A stretch of 64,000 nucleotides of DNA from Clostridia bacterium. Lineage in GTDB: Bacteria > Bacillota > Clostridia > Oscillospirales > Acutalibacteraceae. This document shows positions 15,310-24,593 of the stretch, in pieces (within the stretch, counting starts at the first letter, position 1; each line of letters starts with the position of its first letter). The stretch is taken from positions 62,001-126,000 of the forward strand of contig JAFYSP010000003.1 of the NCBI GenBank assembly GCA_017559305.1, given 5' to 3'. Both the position numbers and the translations under genes were made by a program. Under the pieces are notes generated by a model that saw only the letters and a list, made by a program, of their open reading frames with translations, made no database searches and was not told the origin of the DNA.

Positions 15310-17862
15310 ATGGCAGCTAAATACCGTGTAACAGATGTTGCAAAGGATTTTTCACTTAGCAACAATCAGGTTATTGAAATACTTGCAAAATTCTCAGACG
15401 AGGCAAGAAAAAGTCAGTCCACCCTTACAGACGAGGAACTTGACTTCTGCTTTGACGTAGTTACAAAGCAAAATTCAGTTAAAAACTTTAACGATTATTT
15501 TGCTATGGGCGAAAATGCAAGAAAAGAAGCCGCAGCAGCAAAGGCGGCAGAAAAGGATAGAAAACTTGCAGAGCAGGCAGCAATTTTAGAGCAGTTTAAG
15601 GCAGCAGCCGCCGCTCAAAAGGCAGCCGAGGAAGCAGCAAAGGCACCTAAAGAGCCCAAACCTGCTCCTGCAAAACCCGTAGCAGAGAAAAAGGCAGAAC
15701 CCAAAAAGCAAGAGCCTAAAAAGGAAGAACCCACGAAGGCAGAGCCTAAAAAAGCAGAGCCTAAAAAGGAAGAACCCAAAAAGCAAGAGCCTAAAAAGGA
15801 AGAACCCAAAAAGACCGAACCCAAGGTCAGCATTCCGATTGCTCCTCGCAAGAAGGATAAACCTGCAGGCGAAGCACCTAACAGAGGTCCTGCAGAAATT
15901 CGCAAGGTTGATACAAAGGCCTTCGAAGTCAATATGGATAAATACAACGAGAAGTATGAAAATATTGCTCCTGCAGACTCAATGCGTGACAATATGCAAA
16001 GAAAGCAGAAGATAAAACAGAAATCTCAAGAATACAGAAAACCCAAATCAGGCAAGAAGGAAACCGAGGCAGATAAACTTCGCAAACTTCAACTTGAAAA
16101 GATTAAAAAGACACCCATCACAGTTACAGTCGGCGAGGAAATCACAGTTGGTGAACTTGCAGCCGCTATGAAGAAAACTGCAGCCGAGCTTATCAAAAAC
16201 CTTATGAAACTCGGTATGATGGCAACCGTTAACCAGACTATCGATTACGATACCGCCGAAATCCTTGTAACCGAAATGGGCGCAAAGATTCAAAAGGCAG
16301 TCGTTGTTACAATCGAAGAAAGAATTATGGATATTGCCGAGGATAAGGCAGAAGACCTTCGTCCACGTGATCCCGTAGTCTGCGTTATGGGTCACGTTGA
16401 CCACGGTAAAACTTCACTTCTTGATGCCATTCGTGAAGCATCCGTTACTTCTACCGAAGCAGGCGGAATTACACAGGCAATCGGTGCATATCGTGTAAAC
16501 CACGAAGGCAACGAAATCACATTTATTGATACTCCCGGACACGCCGCATTTACCTCTATGCGTCAGCGTGGCGCAATGGCTACTGATATCGCAGTTCTCG
16601 TTGTTGCCGCTGATGACGGTATTATGCCGCAGACCATCGAGGCAATCAACCACGCACGTGCAGCAGGTGTTCAGATAATCGTTGCTATCAATAAGATGGA
16701 TAAACCCGAAGCAAACCCCGACCGTGTAAAACAGCAACTCACCGAACAGGAACTCGTTCCTGAAGAGTGGGGCGGTGACATTATTTGTGTACCCGTTTCT
16801 GCAAAAACACATATGGGTATTGATACACTTCTTGAAAATATTCTCCTTGTTGCAGAAATGCAGGAACTCAAGGCAAACCCCGACAGAAAAGCAAAGGGTG
16901 TCGTCCTTGAGGCGCGTCTTGATAAGGGCAGAGGCCCTGTTGCAACACTTCTCGTTCAGGCAGGTACTCTCCATACGGGAGATATCATCGTTGCAGGTAC
17001 CTCTGTTGGTAGAGTTCGTGTAATGATGAACGAAAACGGCAAGGCATTACAGACTGCAGGTCCGAGCGTTCCGGTTGAGATTACAGGTCTTGATGAAGTT
17101 CCCGCAGCGGGTGATTCATTCGATGCAGTATCTGATGAAAGACTTGCACGTCAACTCGTTGATCAGAAGAAGGAAAAGGCAAAAGAAGAACAGTTTAACG
17201 CTGCTAAAAAGGTTACACTTGATAACCTCTTCAGTCAACTTGAAGAGGGCGAACTCAAGGAACTCAATATCATCGTTAAAGCCGACGTTCAGGGCTCGGT
17301 TGAGGCGGTCAGAGAGTCGCTCGTCAAGATTTCAAATGAAGAAGTCAGAGTTAAGGTTATTCACGGTGGCGTTGGCGCTATCAACGAATCAGACGTAACT
17401 CTTGCGGCAACTTCAGGCGCTATTATCGTTGGATTCAACGTTCGTCCCGATGCCGTTGCAAAGCAGAGCGCAGAAACAAACGGTGTTGATATGCGTCTTT
17501 ATAGAGTTATCTATGATTGCATTGAAGAAATCGAAGCCGCTATGAAGGGTATGCTTGCACCCAAGACCCGTGAGGTTATTATGGCAAACGTATCTGTCCG
17601 TGAGGTTTATAAGATATCCGGTGTCGGCGCAGTTGCAGGTTGCTACGTAACCGATGGTAAGGTAACAAGAGCATGTCAGATAAGAGTTATCCGTGACTCT
17701 ATCGTTATCGCAGAAGATAAGATTGCATCCCTTCGCAGATTTAAGGACGACGTCAAAGAGGTTGCAGAGGGCTATGAGTGTGGTATTACACTTGAGAAAT
17801 TCGCAGATATCAAGCCTGAAGATACCTTTGAGGCATTCATCATCGAAGAATACAGAGATTAA
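15310..17862 (+). CDS. infB: Translation initiation factor IF-2
   Basis: The 850-residue protein has an N-terminal IF2-N domain, a Lys/Glu/Pro-rich linker, a second IF2-N segment, then the GTPase domain with [12 protein letters not shown] (about residue 361), DTPGHAAF and [11 protein letters not shown], and C-terminal domains II to IV. IF-2 brings initiator tRNA to the 30S subunit. The linker (15640-15835) is built from near-repeats of EPKK(E/Q/A)EP, so its length may vary between strains. The ATG immediately follows the stop of the previous gene, behind GGAGG. Confidence 0.97.
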   Translation: MAAKYRVTDVAKDFSLSNNQVIEILAKFSDEARKSQSTLTDEELDFCFDVVTKQNSVKNFNDYFAMGENARKEAAAAKAAEKDRKLAEQAAILEQFKAAAAAQKAAEEAAKAPKEPKPAPAKPVAEKKAEPKKQEPKKEEPTKAEPKKAEPKKEEPKKQEPKKEEPKKTEPKVSIPIAPRKKDKPAGEAPNRGPAEIRKVDTKAFEVNMDKYNEKYENIAPADSMRDNMQRKQKIKQKSQEYRKPKSGKKETEADKLRKLQLEKIKKTPITVTVGEEITVGELAAAMKKTAAELIKNLMKLGMMATVNQTIDYDTAEILVTEMGAKIQKAVVVTIEERIMDIAEDKAEDLRPRDPVVCVMGHVDHGKTSLLDAIREASVTSTEAGGITQAIGAYRVNHEGNEITFIDTPGHAAFTSMRQRGAMATDIAVLVVAADDGIMPQTIEAINHARAAGVQIIVAINKMDKPEANPDRVKQQLTEQELVPEEWGGDIICVPVSAKTHMGIDTLLENILLVAEMQELKANPDRKAKGVVLEARLDKGRGPVATLLVQAGTLHTGDIIVAGTSVGRVRVMMNENGKALQTAGPSVPVEITGLDEVPAAGDSFDAVSDERLARQLVDQKKEKAKEEQFNAAKKVTLDNLFSQLEEGELKELNIIVKADVQGSVEAVRESLVKISNEEVRVKVIHGGVGAINESDVTLAATSGAIIVGFNVRPDAVAKQSAETNGVDMRLYRVIYDCIEEIEAAMKGMLAPKTREVIMANVSVREVYKISGVGAVAGCYVTDGKVTRACQIRVIRDSIVIAEDKIASLRRFKDDVKEVAEGYECGITLEKFADIKPEDTFEAFIIEEYRD

Positions 17863-17876
17863 TTGTGAGGTAAAAT

Positions 17877-18233
17877 ATGCCGGGATTCAAATTAGGCAGA
17901 GTGACCTCGGATATCGAAAGAGAACTTTCAGTTCTTATGCGTGACGTAAAAGATCCGAGAGTCAGCAAACTTATAAGCATCGTTAAGGTAGACGTATCGG
18001 GCGATATGTCATACGCAACCGTTTATGTCAGCGCCATTGAGGGTTATGACAAGACTGTTGAAAGCGTAAAAGGACTTAAAAGCGCAGCGGGATATCTTCG
18101 TCGTGAACTCGGAAGAAGTTTATCCCTCCGCAAAGTTCCCGAACTTCGCTTTATTGCCGATGATTCTATCATTAAGAGCGCAGAAATTTCCAAGATAATC
18201 GACTCGTTTGAGCCATCTTCGGAGGAAAACTGA
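17877..18233 (+). CDS. rbfA: Ribosome-binding factor A
   Basis: The 118-residue KH-type protein begins FKLGRVTSDIERELSVLM and contains SYATVYVS and LRRELGRSLSLRKVPEL, which are RbfA signatures. It binds the 30S subunit and helps 16S rRNA 5'-end maturation. It lies 14 bases after infB and its end overlaps the ribosome site of nrnA. Confidence 0.93.
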   Translation: MPGFKLGRVTSDIERELSVLMRDVKDPRVSKLISIVKVDVSGDMSYATVYVSAIEGYDKTVESVKGLKSAAGYLRRELGRSLSLRKVPELRFIADDSIIKSAEISKIIDSFEPSSEEN

Positions 18234-18234
18234 T

Positions 18235-19206
18235 ATGACGGATAAATGCAAAATTTTATCCCTGAAAGAAACAGCCGAGTATCTGAAGGGTGTGGAAAAT
18301 GCGGTTATTTTAACCCATTCTTCACCCGATGGAGATACTTTAGGCTCAGGCTTTGCCCTTAAAAGAATTATTGAAATTTTGGGCGGCAAAGCAGAGGTTG
18401 TTTGTGGTGATAATGTGGCCGAAAAGTTCTCATATTTAGGCAAAACCGCCAATCTTGAGGACTTGGATTTTTGCGGCAAAACCATAATTGCGGTGGACGT
18501 TGCCGATATAAAACTTATGTCGGGTATTCCTATGGATATAAGGGAAAGCGCCGACCTTTGTATCGACCATCATCAGACCAATAAACAGTATGCAAAAAAT
18601 CTTTATTTGGATAGCGAGGCCTCGGCTTGTTGTGAAATTATGCATGATTTGTGCAAACAACTTGGCATCACACCCGATAAAGACCTTGCATCTGCAATTT
18701 TTACAGGAATTGTCACAGATACAGGTTGCTTCCAATTCACCAACACAACGTCGAAAACTCATATTGCCGCCGCCGAACTTATGTCTTGCGGCGCAAACAG
18801 TGAGTTTATAATCAAACTTTTCTTTGAAACCAAATCACCCGCGCGCCTTTACCTTGAGAAAAAAGTTCTGGAAAATCTCGAACTTTATTTTGACGGTAAA
18901 TGTGCCCTTACAACCCTTGATTTCAATACGATACATTCCGAAAATTCGGATGAATCGGAACTTGACGGCGTTGCAGGAATGCCGAGAACGGTAGAGGGAG
19001 TGCTTGTGGGTGTTACCCTTAAGGGAAAAGAAGAGGGTAAATTCAAAATTTCAGTTCGCACACACGCACCTGCCGATGCTTCGGCAATCTGTACAAGACT
19101 TGGTGGCGGCGGTCACGTAAGAGCGGCGGGCTGTCAGGTTACAGGCGATGCCGAAACCGCCAAAAAAGCGATTTTGGAAAGCGTCGCAAAGGAATTAAAC
19201 ATTTAA
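18235..19206 (+). CDS. nrnA: DHH-family bifunctional oligoribonuclease/PAP phosphatase NrnA
   Basis: The 323-residue protein has the DHH phosphoesterase motifs SSPDGDTLGS, DHHQTN and VTDTGCF, and the C-terminal DHHA1 domain with GGGGHVRAAG. NrnA degrades short RNA fragments and hydrolyses pAp. The start at 18235 is chosen because GGAGG lies 9 bases upstream, just 2 bases after the rbfA stop; a longer frame reaches into rbfA. It is in its standard place before truB. Confidence 0.92.
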   Translation: MTDKCKILSLKETAEYLKGVENAVILTHSSPDGDTLGSGFALKRIIEILGGKAEVVCGDNVAEKFSYLGKTANLEDLDFCGKTIIAVDVADIKLMSGIPMDIRESADLCIDHHQTNKQYAKNLYLDSEASACCEIMHDLCKQLGITPDKDLASAIFTGIVTDTGCFQFTNTTSKTHIAAAELMSCGANSEFIIKLFFETKSPARLYLEKKVLENLELYFDGKCALTTLDFNTIHSENSDESELDGVAGMPRTVEGVLVGVTLKGKEEGKFKISVRTHAPADASAICTRLGGGGHVRAAGCQVTGDAETAKKAILESVAKELNI

Positions 19207-19220
19207 GAAACGGAGAAACT

Positions 19221-20096
19221 ATGAACGGACTCGTTCTGCTTGATAAACCGCAAGGACTCACGTCATTTACAGCGGCATCAATTATGAAAAGAGCATACGG
19301 TACCAAAAGAGTAGGTCATACAGGTACGCTTGACCCACTCGCTACAGGCGTTTTGCCGGTGCTTGTCGGCAGAGCGACCCGTCTGTGCTCCTATATTTTA
19401 GAGAGTGATAAAAGATACGTAGCAGGTGTAAAACTCGGAATCACAACCGATACTTTGGATATTACGGGCAAGGTTCTGACCGAAACTACTCCGAACGTTA
19501 CTAAAGAACAACTGCTTGATACTTTGGAAAAGTTTAAGGGTGCCATAAGTCAGGTGCCGCCTATGTATTCCGCTATCAGAGTTGAGGGTAAGCATCTTTA
19601 CGATATAGCCCGTGAAGGCGGAGAGGTTGAACGTGCCGCAAGAGAGGTCACAATTCATAAATTGGAACTGTTGGATTTTAATGAAAATGAATTTACAATT
19701 GACGTCACTTGCTCGAAGGGTACATATATCCGCACCCTTGCCGATGATATAGGTAAAGCGCTCGGTGTCGGTGCTGCCATGACCAGCCTTCGCCGAATTG
19801 AAACGGCAGGATTCAAGATAGAGGATTGTACCGACCCGGATATAGTAAAACTTGACCCTGAAAAGTACATTTTACCACCCCAACTTGCTGTTGCGCAGTT
19901 TAATGACGTTTATATAACCGAAAAACAGGGCGCAAGATTTATGTGCGGCGGTGAGTTGTCGCTCGACAGACTTCACTTGCCCCAAAACCCAACCGAAATA
20001 TTAAAGGTTTTCGCAAACAATGAGTTTTTAGGACTCGGATTTATTGATAGGGAAAGCGCTTCCCTTAAAGTTAAATGTATAATTAAAGAGGATTAA
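19221..20096 (+). CDS. truB: tRNA pseudouridine-55 synthase TruB
   Basis: The 291-residue protein has the catalytic Asp38 in GHTGTLDPLATG, the segment RYVAGVKLG and GTYIRTLADDIG. TruB makes pseudouridine 55 in the T-loop of tRNAs. Its stop codon is directly followed by the ribF start, so the two are translationally coupled. Confidence 0.95.
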   Translation: MNGLVLLDKPQGLTSFTAASIMKRAYGTKRVGHTGTLDPLATGVLPVLVGRATRLCSYILESDKRYVAGVKLGITTDTLDITGKVLTETTPNVTKEQLLDTLEKFKGAISQVPPMYSAIRVEGKHLYDIAREGGEVERAAREVTIHKLELLDFNENEFTIDVTCSKGTYIRTLADDIGKALGVGAAMTSLRRIETAGFKIEDCTDPDIVKLDPEKYILPPQLAVAQFNDVYITEKQGARFMCGGELSLDRLHLPQNPTEILKVFANNEFLGLGFIDRESASLKVKCIIKED

Positions 20097-20936
20097 ATGA
20101 GTAAAACGGTAGCTTTAGCTCTCGGCACATTTGACGGTATCCATAAAGGACACCTCGCAGTGCTTGACAGCGCAATCAAAAGCAAAGCAGAAAAAAAGGT
20201 TGTCGTAACCTTTGCGGCTCCTCCTATGAAGGCAGGGGCTAAACTCATTATGCCCGAAAATATTAAAGAAAAAGAATTTTTAAGACTCGGTTTTGATGAA
20301 ATATTACTTCTCGATTTTGAGCAAGTTAAAGATATGTCACCAACCGAGTTTTTGAATATGCTTTTTTGTAAATACAATGTAAAAAGTATTTCCTGCGGAT
20401 TTAATTACCGATTTGGAAAATCTGCCGCAGGTAATACCCAAACGCTTAAAGAATATGCAAATTCTCACGGCGCAGAATGTAAAATTATCGAGCCGGTTTA
20501 TTATATGGACGAGCCCATAAGTTCAACGAGAATTCGTGCCGCTATTGAAAATGGCGATATGAAATCCGCAAAGCAAATGTTGGGCTTTGATTTCTTCTTA
20601 GAAAGTGAAGTTATATCGGGCGATGCAAGAGGCAGACAAATGGGATTCCCCACTGCAAACCAAATCCCCGACAGTGAGGTCACAGTGCTTAAATTCGGTG
20701 TTTACAAAACCGAAACCGAGGTTGATGGCAAAAAATATAATTCAATAACCAATATAGGTATAAGGCCTACCTATAAAACCGAAACTCCGATTGCCGAAAC
20801 TCATATAGTCGGCTTTTCGGGTGACCTTTACGGAAAAATAATAAAAGTGAACTTTTTGGAATTTATCCGTGAAGAAAGGAAATTCAATGGTCTTGAAGAG
20901 GTCAAAAATCAGATAGAAAAAGACCTCGCATTTTAA
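20097..20936 (+). CDS. ribF: Bifunctional riboflavin kinase/FAD synthetase
   Basis: The 279-residue protein has an N-terminal nucleotidyltransferase domain with GTFDGIHKGH and ISSTRIR, and a C-terminal riboflavin kinase domain with GRQMGFPTAN. It makes FMN and FAD from riboflavin. It is slightly shorter than typical RibF (about 310) but all key motifs are present. The gene begins immediately after truB. Confidence 0.94.
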   Translation: MSKTVALALGTFDGIHKGHLAVLDSAIKSKAEKKVVVTFAAPPMKAGAKLIMPENIKEKEFLRLGFDEILLLDFEQVKDMSPTEFLNMLFCKYNVKSISCGFNYRFGKSAAGNTQTLKEYANSHGAECKIIEPVYYMDEPISSTRIRAAIENGDMKSAKQMLGFDFFLESEVISGDARGRQMGFPTANQIPDSEVTVLKFGVYKTETEVDGKKYNSITNIGIRPTYKTETPIAETHIVGFSGDLYGKIIKVNFLEFIREERKFNGLEEVKNQIEKDLAF

Positions 20937-20955
20937 CAGATAAGAGGTGACGGCA

Positions 20956-22485
20956 GTGTTTACGAGAGTTAATAGTATGGGTATTTTCGGTATTGATGCG
21001 TATAGCGTCGGTATCGAGGTGGATTCATCGGGCGGATTCCCCGGATTTGATATTGTAGGACTTCCCGATGCCGCAGTCAAAGAATCTCGTGACAGAGTAC
21101 GTGCCGCTATTAAAAATTCAGGTTTTGCTTTGCCTAAAGGTAAAATCACGGTAAACCTTGCCCCTGCCGATATTAAAAAAGAGGGTAGTCTTTACGACCT
21201 GCCTTTAGTTATAGCACTTCTTTCGGTTTCGGGTCAGATTGATGCCGATTTGTCCGACTCTGCCTTTATCGGAGAAATCTCGCTCGACGGTAACGTCCGC
21301 AGAGTAAATGGTATTTTGTCTATGACGATTATCGCCGCAAAATCAGGAATCAAGAATTTTTATTTGCCTAAAGAAAACGTCAGAGAAGCATCTGTAGTAA
21401 ACGGCATCAACGTTTATCCCGTAGAGAGCGTAAAGGCGCTTGTTGAGCATCTTATGGATAAAGTTCCGATTGCACCTCAAAAAGCCCCCGAAATCAAGCC
21501 GCAAAAGCAGAATTTTTATGGAGATTTCAGCGAGGTTAAGGGACAGTACGCCGCTAAAAAGGCACTAGAAATTGCTGCGGCAGGCGGTCATAACGTTTTA
21601 ATGATAGGACCTCCCGGATCGGGTAAAAGTATGCTCGCAAAGCGTCTTCCTTCAATACTTCCCGATATGTCATTCGAAGAAGCAATCGAAACCACGAAAA
21701 TTCATTCGGTAGCGGGATTTTTGTCGGAGGATGAATCACTCATAACCCACCGTCCATTCCGCTCACCCCACCACACGGTATCTGCAGTAGCGCTGACGGG
21801 CGGCGGTGTTATACCGAAACCGGGTGAGATTTCACTTGCAAGCGGCGGAGTTTTGTTCCTCGATGAATTGCCCGAGTTTTCAAGAAGCGTAATAGAAGCT
21901 TTGCGTGCGCCATTGGAAGACGGTAAGGTCACGGTATCTCGTGCGGCAGGCAGAGTTACTTATCCTTGTAATTTCACGTTGGTTGCCGCTATGAACCCAT
22001 GCCCTTGCGGATATTACGGTCACCCGCATAAAGAATGTACCTGCACGCAGACGGCAGTTACTAAATATTTGGATAGAATATCAGGACCTATGCTTGACCG
22101 ACTTGATATTCACGTTGAAGTACCTCCCGTTGAGTTCAATGAACTCACAGCGGTTGCAAATGAGGAAACAAGCGAATCTATCAGAAAAAGGGTAGAGGCG
22201 GCAAGAAAAATTCAGCAGCAAAGATATAAGGGTACAGGCATCAGTTGTAATGCCCGTCTTACTCCCTCAATGCTCGATAAATACTGCGTTATGACCGATG
22301 CCGCTAAAAAGACACTTGAAATTGCCTTTTCTCGCTTGGGACTTTCGGCAAGAGGTTATGACAGAATACTGAAACTCGCCCGCACGATTGCCGACCTTGA
22401 GGCAGCGGATATGATTGATACCAAACATATTACTGCGGCAGTAAGTATGAGAAATTTAGATAGAAAATATTGGAGCAACAGGTAA
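20956..22485 (+). CDS. YifB/ComM-family AAA+ Mg-chelatase-like ATPase
   Basis: The 509-residue protein has the N-terminal ChlI-like domain (FDIVGLPDAAVKESRDRVRA), the AAA+ core with Walker A GPPGSGKSML and sensor segment NPCPCGYYG, and a C-terminal Mg-chelatase domain. ComM proteins act as branch-migrating helicases in natural transformation; the role in Clostridia is less clear. The start is taken as GTG at 20956, 6 bases after AGAGGTGA, giving the usual short N-terminus; a GTG at 20947 overlaps that ribosome site. The stop overlaps queH by one base. Confidence 0.9.
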   Translation: MFTRVNSMGIFGIDAYSVGIEVDSSGGFPGFDIVGLPDAAVKESRDRVRAAIKNSGFALPKGKITVNLAPADIKKEGSLYDLPLVIALLSVSGQIDADLSDSAFIGEISLDGNVRRVNGILSMTIIAAKSGIKNFYLPKENVREASVVNGINVYPVESVKALVEHLMDKVPIAPQKAPEIKPQKQNFYGDFSEVKGQYAAKKALEIAAAGGHNVLMIGPPGSGKSMLAKRLPSILPDMSFEEAIETTKIHSVAGFLSEDESLITHRPFRSPHHTVSAVALTGGGVIPKPGEISLASGGVLFLDELPEFSRSVIEALRAPLEDGKVTVSRAAGRVTYPCNFTLVAAMNPCPCGYYGHPHKECTCTQTAVTKYLDRISGPMLDRLDIHVEVPPVEFNELTAVANEETSESIRKRVEAARKIQQQRYKGTGISCNARLTPSMLDKYCVMTDAAKKTLEIAFSRLGLSARGYDRILKLARTIADLEAADMIDTKHITAAVSMRNLDRKYWSNR

Positions 22486-23036
22486 TGAAAACGTTATTAC
22501 ATATATGCTGTGCGCCTTGTTCGGTTGCTTGTATAAAGCAACTTCGCGAGGAGGGAATTGAACCTGTCGGCTTTTGGTTTAATCCCAATATTCACCCAGT
22601 AACCGAGTATAGAAATCGCAGAGATACACTTGTAAATTATGCAAAAGAAATCAAAATGGAACTCGTAGTAAACGATACTTACGGACTTCGTGATTTCGTT
22701 CGTGCGGTATCTGATAATATACTTGCTCGATGTAATTATTGCTATGCTGTCCGCCTCGGGGAAACTGCAAAATATGCTGCCGAAAACGGTTTCGACAGTT
22801 TTACAAGCACCTTGTTCGTAAGCCCCTACCAAGACCATGAACTTATGATTAAGGTGGCAAAAGCAGCGGCTCAAAAATACGGTGTCGAGTTCTTGTACAG
22901 GGATTTCAGACCCCGCTTCAGAGAGGGTCAGACCGAAGCGAGAAACACCGGAATGTATATGCAGAAATATTGCGGTTGCATCTTCAGTGAGGAAGACAGA
23001 TACTTAAAAACCGACCGAAAGGAGAAACAAAAATGA
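22485..23036 (+). CDS. queH: Epoxyqueuosine reductase QueH
   Basis: The 183-residue protein has the DUF208/QueH cysteine pattern: HICCAPC near the start, CNYCYAVR in the middle and CGC near the end, which bind an iron-sulfur cluster and metal. QueH carries out the last step of queuosine synthesis in tRNA, replacing QueG. The start at 22485 shares a base with the comM stop (TAATG). The 3' end overlaps the next gene by 4 bases. Confidence 0.9.
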   Translation: MKTLLHICCAPCSVACIKQLREEGIEPVGFWFNPNIHPVTEYRNRRDTLVNYAKEIKMELVVNDTYGLRDFVRAVSDNILARCNYCYAVRLGETAKYAAENGFDSFTSTLFVSPYQDHELMIKVAKAAAQKYGVEFLYRDFRPRFREGQTEARNTGMYMQKYCGCIFSEEDRYLKTDRKEKQK

Positions 23037-23803
23037 GTGGTTACACAATATTATGTATGTTTTTGGTATACGGTTTTGCAGGATGGGTTTTTGAAACAAT
23101 ATATACTTTGGCAAAAACAAAAAAGTTTGTAAATAAGGGCTTTTTGCAGGGCCCCGTACTTGCGGCATATGGTCTTGCGCCCGTTGCGGTTTCAGCCGCC
23201 CTTATTCCTTTTGAATCTCTTAGCGGTTGGATAACCTGTCCCTTGACAGTAATAATCAGTTTTGCGGCGGCGTTCGTTTTTGAATTCACCTCGGCATTGG
23301 TTTTCAAAAAAATGTTTTCAAAGGATGCCTGGGATAGACAAAATTCAAAATCCAACCTTATAAAAAATCTTGTTTTGGGCGCAGTGTTGTCACTCGTTAT
23401 GATATTTGTTCAGCCAAGCGTTGAAAAACTTATCGACAAAACAATTTCCCATAAGATGTTGTTGTTCCTTACAGCCGCACTCATCATACTTTTTGTTGAT
23501 ACCATTTATTCTGTATCTGAGGCAATCAATATCAAAACCAAAATATCTGCCGCAAAGGAAATCGAGCAGATATTAAATGAAGCAAATCCCGATGACAGTA
23601 TAAAAATCTATGCCAAAACCGATTCCTTGGGAGAGGATAGGGCAGAGTTTAATAAAAAGACAGCAAAGTACAAACGCTTTATAGTGTCGAATAACTTCGC
23701 ATACAGCCGTCTTAATACCGCATATCCGCTATTAAATCAGCAAGAAAACCTTAAACTTCTTGAGGATTTAAGGTATATGTACTATTTAATAAGTAAGAAT
23801 TAA
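23033..23803 (+). CDS. Putative membrane protein of the ABC_trans_CmpB (PF06541) type
   Basis: The 256-residue protein has about five membrane helices in the first 165 residues, including FLVYGFAGWVFETIY and the KGFLQGPVLAAYG loop typical of this family, then a charged C-terminal helix. The family is annotated as a putative ABC transporter type IV, but its function is unproven and no ATPase is adjacent. Its start overlaps queH (ATGA), so it is co-transcribed with the RNA-modification genes. A strong terminator follows. Confidence 0.75.
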   Translation: MSGYTILCMFLVYGFAGWVFETIYTLAKTKKFVNKGFLQGPVLAAYGLAPVAVSAALIPFESLSGWITCPLTVIISFAAAFVFEFTSALVFKKMFSKDAWDRQNSKSNLIKNLVLGAVLSLVMIFVQPSVEKLIDKTISHKMLLFLTAALIILFVDTIYSVSEAINIKTKISAAKEIEQILNEANPDDSIKIYAKTDSLGEDRAEFNKKTAKYKRFIVSNNFAYSRLNTAYPLLNQQENLKLLEDLRYMYYLISKN

Positions 23804-23840
23804 AAAAGTTCAATGGAAATTTTCCATTGAACTTTTTTTA
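23802..23840. terminator. Bidirectional terminator between convergent operons
   Basis: AAGTTCAATGGAAA (23806-23819) pairs perfectly with TTTCCATTGAACTT (23821-23834), flanked by A6 and T7. It ends the rimP operon on the plus strand and the glycyl radical enzyme operon on the minus strand. Confidence 0.9.
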
Positions 23841-24593
23841 TAGTTTGTATTCCATTCCAAGCATTTTGTATTTTGCGCCTGCCGCCGCATTATATGGAAT
23901 CTTTTCCCAATTGCTGTCGGCTATAATACTTTTTATTGCATCAAGATTATCTGCCGTATCGGTAATGTCGGGTATCAGAGGTGTCCGTATAATATACGGC
24001 TTTTTGCTCTTTTTCAGCGTTTCAAAATTTTCGAGTATTATTTTATTTGAAACGCCTGTGAATTTTTTGTGCTGCTCGTCATCTGCAAGTTTTATATCCA
24101 TTATTATAAAATCAAAGGTGTCAAGGATTTTTTGCCAATTTTTCTTATCGGTATAACCGCAGGTTTCAATGCAAAGATGATACCCCTTTAACTCCTTGGC
24201 AAGAGAAAGCAAAAACTCAATTTGGGAAGTCGGTTCACCGCCCGAAAAGGTGAAACCGCCGAAACCGTCGCCTAAAAACTCGGCACATTTTATAAGTTCT
24301 TTTGCAAGTTCCGTTGCATTAACCCTTTTTCCCGCTATCTCCAATGCGTTTTGAGGACATACGTGTAAGCATCTGCCAAATGGCTTGCAATCCTCGTGTG
24401 AGCAGGGAATAAAACAAGCACCGCACCCTTTACATCTTGCACTTTTGAACATCAGTTGCGGCTCACCCGACAATCCTTCGGGGTTGTGACACCATCTGCA
24501 TCGCAAAGGGCAACCCTTGAAAAATACAGTTGTGCGAATACCGGGTCCGTCGTGCACCGCCATTTCCTTTATATCAAAAATCGTTCCTGTCAT
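23838..24593 (-). CDS. Glycyl-radical enzyme activating protein (radical SAM)
   Basis: The 251-residue enzyme has the radical SAM motif CPLRCRWC (Cys28, 32, 35) and a ferredoxin-like insert with Cys54, 57, 60, 64 and further Cys at 69, 75 and 79 for extra iron-sulfur clusters, the layout of activases for glycyl radical eliminases rather than pyruvate formate-lyase itself. It generates the glycyl radical on its partner from S-adenosylmethionine. The start at 24593 overlaps the stop of the partner gene (ATGA); an upstream in-frame ATG (24635) lies inside that gene. A SGGEPTSQ segment is the usual GGE motif. Confidence 0.93.
   Translation of the reverse strand: MTGTIFDIKEMAVHDGPGIRTTVFFKGCPLRCRWCHNPEGLSGEPQLMFKSARCKGCGACFIPCSHEDCKPFGRCLHVCPQNALEIAGKRVNATELAKELIKCAEFLGDGFGGFTFSGGEPTSQIEFLLSLAKELKGYHLCIETCGYTDKKNWQKILDTFDFIIMDIKLADDEQHKKFTGVSNKIILENFETLKKSKKPYIIRTPLIPDITDTADNLDAIKSIIADSNWEKIPYNAAAGAKYKMLGMEYKL

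Noticed and set aside
15700..15830. Direct repeats considered as a CRISPR array
   Set aside because: The repeats are coding, lack spacers of constant size and belong to the IF-2 linker.
15615..15992. A minus-strand frame with repeats of FLGSSFLGS opposite infB
   Set aside because: It is the mirror of the Lys/Glu/Pro repeats of IF-2 and not an independent gene.
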